Shown here in pieces: positions 1 through 5,181 of a stretch of DNA of 5,181 nt. Positions within the stretch are counted from its first letter, which is position 1. Every line of letters begins with the position of its first letter. Location: positions 1 to 5,181 of the forward strand of contig CAMLLI010000398.1 in NCBI GenBank assembly GCA_946480685.1, given 5' to 3'. Made by a program: the position numbers and the translations under genes. The DNA comes from an uncultured Flammeovirgaceae bacterium. GTDB lineage: Bacteria > Bacteroidota > Bacteroidia > Cytophagales > Cyclobacteriaceae. The notes under the pieces were generated by a model that searched no databases, was not told where the DNA came from, and saw nothing but the letters and a program-made list of their open reading frames with translations.

Positions 1-52
1 CTTCTTACTTCTTACTTCTTACTTCTTACTTCTTACTTCTTACTTCTTACTT
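1..52. repeat. Heptanucleotide tandem repeat (CTTCTTA)n, at least 7 copies
   Basis: Seven perfect head-to-tail copies of CTTCTTA fill 1-49. An eighth, shortened copy (CTTCTA, 50-55) lacks one T and runs into the stop codon of the minus-strand gene. Read on the minus strand the unit is TAAGAAG. The array reaches the left edge, so its full copy number is unknown. Because 7 is not a multiple of 3, the minus-strand reading puts a TAA in every frame, while the plus-strand reading is open in all three frames. It lies in the 3' flank of the minus-strand gene. No hairpin terminator is visible in the few bases available. Confidence 0.95.
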
Positions 53-3000
53 CTATTTCTTCACAAACTTCAAAAACGCCACCCCGCTATTCGTCTTCAC
101 GCTCAGCGTATATACTCCGGCCGCATAGTCTGCTATAGATAGTTCTAATGAAGACTCATGCGTGCTGTGGCGCAGTCCTTCCTTGCCATGAGCGGAAGTA
201 ATGACTATATCTTTCTTTCCGGTTCCGGGAAGTGTGATGGTTAATTTATCGGAAGCCGGATTCGGATATGCTGTTAATTTTTGTCCCGCGCTGGTTTCAA
301 TATCCGTAATCACAACGTCAACATTATCAGACATGGCACTGGTACAACCATTGACCGTAACCTGTACGGTATAAATAGCACTTTCGGAAGTCGTGAGCGT
401 TACGCCTTTTGCATCGGTAATCTTTACACCATTTTTAAACCACTGATTGCCGGTGGTGCTGCTGGACGTAAGCAAGGCCGCATTCGAGTTTTGAGACAAT
501 GTAACGGTTGGCTTCTGCGGATTAACACAGAAACTCTGTTCTGCTACCGTGGAGGGATTATAGTTTTCGTTACCCGGTTGGTTGGCCACAACGGTAGCGG
601 TACCCGCCTCCGTGAGCGTTACCTGGTTGCCGGCGATAGTAATTTTAGTGGGTGTTGTTGTCTGGTATGATAACGCAAGTCCGGATGTACTGGACCCTGT
701 CAGTGTAAACGGAGCATCGCCCAATGTTTTATCCGCTATAGCAGGGAAGGTAATCGTCTGATCAGCTTTGTTGATGAGGAGTACAACTTCCACCGGATCG
801 GCAGCATCGTATGTGCCATTACCCGGTTGACTAGCCTCAATCATAATTGTACCGGCTTTATGTATCGTGACTACATTACCACTTACTGAAGCAATGGCAG
901 GATCTGAACTTTCATAGGTAATCGGCAGGCCTGCATCACTCGTAGCCGTGAGGGTAAACGGATCATCACCGTATGTTTTTGCAGGAAGCGGATTGAATGT
1001 GATAGTTTGCTCGAGGCGACATCCGGCAGGTAACGGTAAATCGGTTGATGTGTCGTGCACGAAAATTTCATCACCAACACCTGCAGCAAAACCAGTCACA
1101 TATATTTTTTCACCGATAGCGAGTATATCTCCTGAAATGCCCCCGGCTGTAACGGTAGTGTTGTTGCTGACTTTTATAGTACTGCATTCCGGACCATTCG
1201 TTTTCCAGAGCGTACGTATACCGCCGTCAAAAGCAGTGAAGTATAAAAAGTTGTTTACAGTAATAAGGTTTGCAGGTGCTGCACTTACGGAACCTGCGTT
1301 TATATCTGATACCATCGTGGTTCCTCCGGCAGTACCATCACTTTTCCAGAGCTCAACACCATGCGTGCCATCGTCCGCAGTGAAATATAGTATATCGTTC
1401 GCTGCTGTCAGTTGACTTATGTTCGAAGATGCAGCTCCCGGGTTGATGTCTAACACCAGGCTTGTGTTGGCCGCTGTTCCATCGGTTCGCCATAGTTCTT
1501 TTCCGCTTACGCCATCATTCACTACAAAATATCCAACACCATTTACTTCTTCAAACTGAAGTATATCTGTGCTTACAAAACCTCCTGCTGCATTTGGATT
1601 GATGTCTTTTACCAACACAGTTCCGGCATTTGTGCCATCACTTTTCCATAGTTCAAGTCCATGTGTGCCGTCATCAGCAAAGAAATATAGAGCTCCGTTT
1701 TTGTTCTTCAATCCCTTCAGGAACGTAAATGTCTTCACTACATTGGTGCCGGTATTTAGTTCACCACCATCGCTGGTCCATAAACCAGCAGTACCTGCGT
1801 CATTGGCAATGAAATATAGTTTGTTGTTGAAGTTAGTCAGTGAAGCAGGATTCGAGCTGATGGAACCACCTATATTTGCTACACGCTTGGTTCCGGCAAC
1901 TGTACCATCGCTCTTGTATAATTCTATCGCAACGTTGTTGGCTTCATATCCCGGAAAGTAAGCAATGTTGCCTACACCGGTAATTTCAGAACCATCAGAA
2001 GGTTTAGCACCTAATTCAATGGTGCCGGCTGCTGTTCCATCCGTCTTCCATAAGCGTATAGGCTCTTTGCTCATGTCTCGAGCTGTAAAGTATATCAGGT
2101 CACCTACACGTTTCAGGTATGATGGATTAGAAGAACTATCGGCATTAAACCAGATCTCTTTTAGCAGTGCAGTACCTGCGCTGGTGCCATCACTTTTCCA
2201 AAGCTCTTGCCCATTGCCTGTATCATACGCAGAGAAATATAGTGTGTTGTTGAGAGATTCAAAGTGGCCCGGATTCGAACCTGCATTTGTAACGGGTATA
2301 TCGGTTATGCGCTCCGTGCCGGCAAGTGTTCCATCCGTTATCCATAGTTCGTTTCCGGTGTTACCATCATCAGCCACAAAATACAGGCTGGTATTTAGTG
2401 GCGTAAGCGCATTGGGAGGGCGCGTGCCGGGTGTTATACCTTTTGCTATATCCGTAACCAGCACGGTGCCAGGCTCTGTTCCATCACTTTTCCAGATCTG
2501 GAGGCTTGCACCGGCTGTAAGATCTTTCGGTGCTACAAAATATAGCGTTCCGTTCATGTTAGTGAAATCAGCTGCATAGCTACCTATATTTTTATAGGTA
2601 ACTGTACCCGCAGGAGTTCCATCGCTTTTCCAGAGTTCGGATGTATTGGCTGTGAAATATAGTATACTGCCTACAGCCGTTGTGTTCTCGATGATACTGA
2701 ATTCTCCCAGGTTCTTAACGAACGTAGTACCCGCTGCTGATCCATCACTTTTCCATAGTCCATTTGCAATTGTACCATCGGAAGCAGTGAAGAAAAGCGT
2801 GCCGTTTACGTTGGTGAGTAAATCTGGTGATGATCCGGTTGCTCCGGATTGTATATCCAATACGAGTTCGGTACCGGCATCTGTTCCGTCACTCTTCCAA
2901 AGCTCAAAACCATTGGTCCCATCGGTAGCGTTGAAATATACTATACTCCCCACCGCACAGAATCTGCTGGGTGATGATGAGCCGGTTCCTGTATTTATAT

Positions 3001-3652
3001 CTTTTACCAGTACGGTGCCGGCAGATGTACCATCGCTTTTCCAAAGTTCAACGCCATTCGCTGCGCTGTTGCCTGTGAAATATAGTGTTCCGTTTAGTTG
3101 TCCGAAATACGGACTGCTGCTGGCGCTGATGATGTTATTTCGGAGTAGTACCGTTCCGGCTTCTGTCCCATCACTTTTCCAAAGGTCAAGAAAATTAGAA
3201 CCATCGGTAATGGTAAAGAAGAGTATATTACCCGCAGCGATCATGTTGGATATATTGGCTGAACCTGGTCCGGTCTGTATATCTTTTACCAATACCGTTC
3301 CGGCTTCTGTCCCGTCACTTTTCCAAAGTTCTGTTCCTTCAGTCCCATTGTTTGCGAGGAAATATACTATACCATTTACTTCAACCAGGCTGGAAGGGCT
3401 CGAAGAACTGCTGCCCGGATTTATATCTTTTACAAGTACAGTTCCTGCCTGGGTGCCATCACTTTTCCAGAGCTCTTGCCCTGCACCGGAGCGCCCGTTG
3501 AAAAGCACGACACCATTAAGTGGTGTTATACTATATGCATCTATACCTGATCGATTCGGATCTGCGGCCTGATTGATATCCTTCAGAACGCTTAACTGCG
3601 CATGGCAAAAAATAGTCGCCAATAAGAAAGGTAAAAGTAAAAGTCTATTCAT
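53..3652 (-). CDS. Secreted ELWxxDGT-repeat protein with Ig-like domains and T9SS sorting domain
   Basis: This encodes a 1199-residue predicted cell-surface or secreted protein whose ligand or activity is unknown. Residues 1-18 form a Sec signal peptide (Leu-rich core, likely cleavage after CHA-18). Residues 22-867 carry about 18 units of roughly 47 residues. Each has a KDI segment, an NGxLYFxAxDG strand pair and an ELWKSDGTxAGT motif; motif starts fall at residues 60, 108, 156, 202, 250, 298, 339, 385, 435, 483, 533, 577, 623, 668, 719, 768 and 814, with a decayed copy (EIFVHD) at 862. Residues 882-1043 are two related Ig-like domains beginning QTITF. Residues 1047-1115 are a third Ig-like domain with a QWFKNG motif. 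Residues 1122-1199 match a type A T9SS C-terminal sorting domain (AYPNPASDKLTI, then AAGVYTLSV, ending FVKK). The units are probably beta-propeller-like blades (inference). No catalytic motif was seen, so adhesion or ligand binding is only a guess. The start is supported by the signal peptide; the leader is CCCCCCAA with no Shine-Dalgarno. Confidence 0.95.
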   Translation of the reverse strand: MNRLLLLPFLLATIFCHAQLSVLKDINQAADPNRSGIDAYSITPLNGVVLFNGRSGAGQELWKSDGTQAGTVLVKDINPGSSSSSPSSLVEVNGIVYFLANNGTEGTELWKSDGTEAGTVLVKDIQTGPGSANISNMIAAGNILFFTITDGSNFLDLWKSDGTEAGTVLLRNNIISASSSPYFGQLNGTLYFTGNSAANGVELWKSDGTSAGTVLVKDINTGTGSSSPSRFCAVGSIVYFNATDGTNGFELWKSDGTDAGTELVLDIQSGATGSSPDLLTNVNGTLFFTASDGTIANGLWKSDGSAAGTTFVKNLGEFSIIENTTAVGSILYFTANTSELWKSDGTPAGTVTYKNIGSYAADFTNMNGTLYFVAPKDLTAGASLQIWKSDGTEPGTVLVTDIAKGITPGTRPPNALTPLNTSLYFVADDGNTGNELWITDGTLAGTERITDIPVTNAGSNPGHFESLNNTLYFSAYDTGNGQELWKSDGTSAGTALLKEIWFNADSSSNPSYLKRVGDLIYFTARDMSKEPIRLWKTDGTAAGTIELGAKPSDGSEITGVGNIAYFPGYEANNVAIELYKSDGTVAGTKRVANIGGSISSNPASLTNFNNKLYFIANDAGTAGLWTSDGGELNTGTNVVKTFTFLKGLKNKNGALYFFADDGTHGLELWKSDGTNAGTVLVKDINPNAAGGFVSTDILQFEEVNGVGYFVVNDGVSGKELWRTDGTAANTSLVLDINPGAASSNISQLTAANDILYFTADDGTHGVELWKSDGTAGGTTMVSDINAGSVSAAPANLITVNNFLYFTAFDGGIRTLWKTNGPECSTIKVSNNTTVTAGGISGDILAIGEKIYVTGFAAGVGDEIFVHDTSTDLPLPAGCRLEQTITFNPLPAKTYGDDPFTLTATSDAGLPITYESSDPAIASVSGNVVTIHKAGTIMIEASQPGNGTYDAADPVEVVLLINKADQTITFPAIADKTLGDAPFTLTGSSTSGLALSYQTTTPTKITIAGNQVTLTEAGTATVVANQPGNENYNPSTVAEQSFCVNPQKPTVTLSQNSNAALLTSSSTTGNQWFKNGVKITDAKGVTLTTSESAIYTVQVTVNGCTSAMSDNVDVVITDIETSAGQKLTAYPNPASDKLTITLPGTGKKDIVITSAHGKEGLRHSTHESSLELSIADYAAGVYTLSVKTNSGVAFLKFVKK
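524..1009 (-). repeat. Two tandem Ig-like domains (QTITF type)
   Basis: Residues 882-961 and 966-1043 of the minus-strand protein are two copies of one domain of about 80 residues. Both start with QTITF and share K-T-x-G-D-x-PFTLT, a GL-x-x-x-Y segment, VT-x-x-x-AGT and QPGN-x-x-Y. Domains of this look occur as spacers or stalks in bacterial surface proteins, close to the Big/MBG group of Ig-like folds (family knowledge; exact family not tested). They lie between the repeat array and the sorting domain, where a stalk would be expected. Sequence drift between the copies indicates an old duplication. Confidence 0.8.
1052..3475 (-). repeat. ELWxxDGT repeat array, 17 clear motifs plus one decayed
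   Basis: This is the coding repeat array of the large minus-strand gene, residues 60-867, from the first to the last motif. Spacing between successive motifs is 41-51 residues, mostly 46-50, so at DNA level the period is near 140-145 bp. On the plus strand the core appears over and over as CCATCACTTTTCCA with mostly synonymous changes. The motif varies at some units: GLWKSDGS (unit 6), ELWITDGT (9), ELYKSDGT (12), GLWTSDGG (13), ELWRTDGT (15) and TLWKTNGP (17). The last unit keeps only EIFVHD. Copies have diverged in sequence and length, so the array looks old rather than freshly amplified. Confidence 0.93.
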
Positions 3653-3784
3653 TTGGGGGGTAATTTTCTTCTAAGATAACATATATGCCAAAGAAAGTTA
3701 CCTCATACCTCGAATTGGCAGAGGTAGTGTTTGAACATATAATTAAGAAATGCTAAATTTTTTCTAAAATCTAAACAAACGATT

Positions 3785-3807
3785 TAATGCCCCTAAACGG
3801 GGGATTA
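3785..3807. promoter_or_regulatory. Imperfect inverted repeat (possible operator or hairpin)
   Basis: The left arm TAATGCCCC (3785-3793) and right arm GGGGGATTA (3799-3807) are reverse complements at 8 of 9 positions, around a 5-base centre TAAAC. On the plus strand it is followed by a T-rich stretch (3808-3820, TTTT then TTTTT), so as RNA it resembles a short intrinsic-terminator hairpin. As DNA it could be an operator for a dimeric regulator between the divergent genes. The dyad itself is directly visible; either role is inference. Confidence 0.4.
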
Positions 3808-3854
3808 TTTTGTGTTTTTGATATTTGCAATACCCTCTTTGGTGGTATTTAAAT

Positions 3855-3884
3855 TTTGAAGTATAAAATATTGCTGGTAGTTTG
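3855..3884 (+). promoter_or_regulatory. Candidate Bacteroidota-type promoter for the SusC-like gene
   Basis: A TTTG (3855-3858) is followed after 19 bases by TAGTTTG (3878-3884). This resembles the known Bacteroidota housekeeping consensus, TTTG near -33 and TAnnTTTG near -7, but the second box is one base short. Transcription would begin around 3890, giving a leader of about 16 bases before the ATG at 3907. The spacing fits well, but the motif is short and the region AT-rich, so chance is possible. Confidence 0.35.
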
Positions 3885-3906
3885 GTTTTACCTAAACAAA
3901 AAACTT

Positions 3907-5181
3907 ATGAAGAAACAACTACTAGTAATCCTAGGGGTTGCGCTCGTATTTCTATGCGTAGAAGTGCGCGCGCAAAACCGAACGATCTCAGGGAAACTTA
4001 CCTCTGCTGAAGATGGCTCTGGCCTGCCAGGCGTAAATGTACTTGTAAAAGGTACTACCATCGGTACCGTATCAGATGCAGAAGGTAAGTATACATTATC
4101 GGTCCCGCCAGAGGGCTCTGTCCTCGTCTTTTCATTCATCGGACTCCGAAGTCAAGAAGTAGAAATTGGTGATCGCTCTTCCGTAGATGTCCAACTCAGC
4201 CAGGATATTCAACAACTCAGTGAAGTAGTCGTTACAGCCCTCAACATTCCGCGTGAAAAAAAATCACTTGGCTACTCCGTTCAGCAAGTTGATGGCTCCG
4301 CTGTGTCTGATGTAAAGACGAACAACTTTGTAAACTCGTTGTCAGGCAAGATAGCCGGTATAGCGGTGAATGGTTCGCCCGGTGCTATAGGCGGAAGTAC
4401 TCAAATTATCATCCGTGGTATAAAATCAATTACCGGCGATAATCGACCGCTGTATGTAGTCGATGGTACTCCCATTGATAACTCAAACTTCAACGGTGCT
4501 CCTAAATCATCTGGTGGCAGCGCTCCGGAAGCTGGTGCCGGTGGTACGGACTTTGGTGACGCTGTAGCGGATATAAACCCAAATGATATAGCATCGATCA
4601 CGGTGCTCAAGGGTGCCAATGCTGCTGCACTATATGGTTCGCGTGCTGCCAACGGTGTTATCATGATAACAACCAAGAGCGGCAAAGGAAGAAAAGGTAT
4701 AGGTGTGGACATCAGCTCCAGTGTGGAGGTGAGTAAAGTTGCTGTTCTGCCAAAGTATCAGAACGAATACGGTGGTGGTTACGAACAGGAATTCGAGCTC
4801 TACAACGGACAGCCTATTGTGAATTATGCAGCTGATGAAAGCTGGGGACCTCGCATGGACGGGCAACTGGTGCGCGAGTGGTTTTCATGGTTCCCCGATG
4901 ATCCTGACTATGGTAAATTAACGCCCTTCTCGCCACATGCAGATAACGTAAAAGATTTTTATGAAACTGGGGTAGCGTTAAACAACAGTATAGCATTAAG
5001 CGGTGGCAGTGATCAAACCAGTTTCCGCATAGGCTATACCAACTACAATGCTACGGGCACTTTTCCCAATGATGAGTTGAAGAAGAATAACATCTCCGTT
5101 AATCTTACCAGCAACCTGACGAAGAAGTTAACGATATCAACGCACGTTAACTATGCACATTTTCTGCATACAGGTATACCT
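3907..5181 (+). CDS. SusC/RagA family TonB-linked outer-membrane protein, 3' end outside window
   Basis: An open frame of 425 codons starts at ATG 3907 and runs without a stop to the right edge, so the gene is partial. These receptors usually exceed 900-1000 residues, so less than half is present. Residues 1-22 form a Sec signal peptide (MKKQLLVILG start, cleavage likely after VRA). Residues 25-98 match the carboxypeptidase-D regulatory-like domain found at the N-terminus of this family (ISGKLTS, GLPGVNVLVKGT, GTVSDAEGKYTL). A TonB-box-like LSEVVVTAL lies at 104-112. The plug domain spans about 117-257, including SLSGKIAGI, IIIRG, PLYVVDGTPI and the SusC/RagA signature NDIASITVLKGANAAALYGS followed by RAANGVIMITTKSG. 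Barrel strands begin around 265. The family imports glycans, peptides or other large nutrients with a SusD-like lipoprotein; the substrate cannot be told here. The leader CTAAACAAAAAACTT is A-rich with no Shine-Dalgarno, and an in-frame TAA at 3850 excludes a longer N-terminus. Confidence 0.96.
   Translation, partial: MKKQLLVILGVALVFLCVEVRAQNRTISGKLTSAEDGSGLPGVNVLVKGTTIGTVSDAEGKYTLSVPPEGSVLVFSFIGLRSQEVEIGDRSSVDVQLSQDIQQLSEVVVTALNIPREKKSLGYSVQQVDGSAVSDVKTNNFVNSLSGKIAGIAVNGSPGAIGGSTQIIIRGIKSITGDNRPLYVVDGTPIDNSNFNGAPKSSGGSAPEAGAGGTDFGDAVADINPNDIASITVLKGANAAALYGSRAANGVIMITTKSGKGRKGIGVDISSSVEVSKVAVLPKYQNEYGGGYEQEFELYNGQPIVNYAADESWGPRMDGQLVREWFSWFPDDPDYGKLTPFSPHADNVKDFYETGVALNNSIALSGGSDQTSFRIGYTNYNATGTFPNDELKKNNISVNLTSNLTKKLTISTHVNYAHFLHTGIP

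Larger units (their letters stand above)
3653..3906. other. Divergent intergenic region, 254 bp, AT-rich
   Basis: This region separates the two divergent genes and should hold both promoters. No small gene or RNA gene is recognisable in it. Visible elements are an imperfect dyad (3785-3807) followed by a T-rich tract (3808-3820), a candidate plus-strand promoter (3855-3884), and a direct repeat CTAAACAAA at 3771-3779 and 3892-3900. A run of six G (3655-3660, CCCCCC on the minus strand) sits just ahead of the minus-strand start codon. No convincing promoter was found for the minus-strand gene. Confidence 0.8.

Noticed and set aside
1..52. CRISPR array
   Set aside because: The 7-bp units are directly adjacent with no spacers, so this is a simple tandem repeat.
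281..670. Plus-strand open frame of 129 codons
   Set aside because: It is antisense to the Ig-like and sorting domains of the real gene and shows no recognisable protein features.
948..3572. Long plus-strand open frames at 948-1415, 1569-1961, 1965-2579 and 2646-3572, coding for periodic VPSLFQSS-like peptides
   Set aside because: All four lie in the same antisense frame, and their periodicity is the mirror of the ELWKSDGT codons on the minus strand. They have no signal peptide or known domain, and the minus-strand gene has clear domains throughout.
3655..3660. Run of six G (CCCCCC on the coding strand) just before the start codon of the repeat-protein gene, as a possible phase-variable tract
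   Set aside because: Six bases is short for frequent slippage, and the tract lies outside the reading frame and outside any identified promoter.
3662..3695. Possible promoter for the minus-strand gene (TATCTTAG and an upstream TTTG on the minus strand)
   Set aside because: Only about 10 bases separate the two boxes instead of about 19, and the first box has a mismatch, so no promoter is called.
3888..4996. Several minus-strand open frames opposite the SusC-like gene (for example 3888-4139, 4401-4712, 4630-4866)
   Set aside because: The plus-strand frame carries an unbroken signal peptide, regulatory-like domain, plug and SusC/RagA signature; the opposite frames show nothing recognisable.

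Overview
The window looks like chromosomal DNA of a free-living member of the Bacteroidota, probably of the Cytophagales/Chitinophagales kind. Three things point there: a type IX secretion (T9SS) C-terminal sorting domain on one protein, a SusC/RagA-type TonB-dependent receptor, and start codons preceded by A-rich or otherwise Shine-Dalgarno-free leaders. The genus cannot be fixed from this sequence.

Layout. Positions 1-52 are a heptanucleotide microsatellite (CTTCTTA on the plus strand, TAAGAAG on the minus strand) that runs off the left edge. It touches the stop codon of the first gene. Positions 53-3652 on the minus strand hold one large gene for a 1199-residue secreted protein. It has a signal peptide, 17 clear ELWxxDGT repeats plus one decayed copy, two tandem Ig-like domains, a third Ig-like domain and a T9SS sorting domain. 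Positions 3653-3906 are a 254-bp AT-rich divergent intergenic region with an imperfect dyad (3785-3807), a T-rich tract after it and a candidate Bacteroidota-type promoter. From 3907 to the right edge, on the plus strand, lie the first 425 codons of a SusC/RagA family outer-membrane receptor, cut off by the window end.

How the parts relate. Both products are envelope or surface proteins that start with Sec signal peptides. The minus-strand product is probably carried across the outer membrane by the T9SS and anchored or released. The plus-strand product is an outer-membrane nutrient importer whose SusD-like partner would be expected just downstream, outside the window. The genes are divergent and could share control elements, but nothing in the sequence shows that they work together.

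I did not find a new multi-gene system. The points most worth a second look are the heptamer array abutting the stop codon, the number and register of the ELWxxDGT units, and the dyad in the divergent promoter region.
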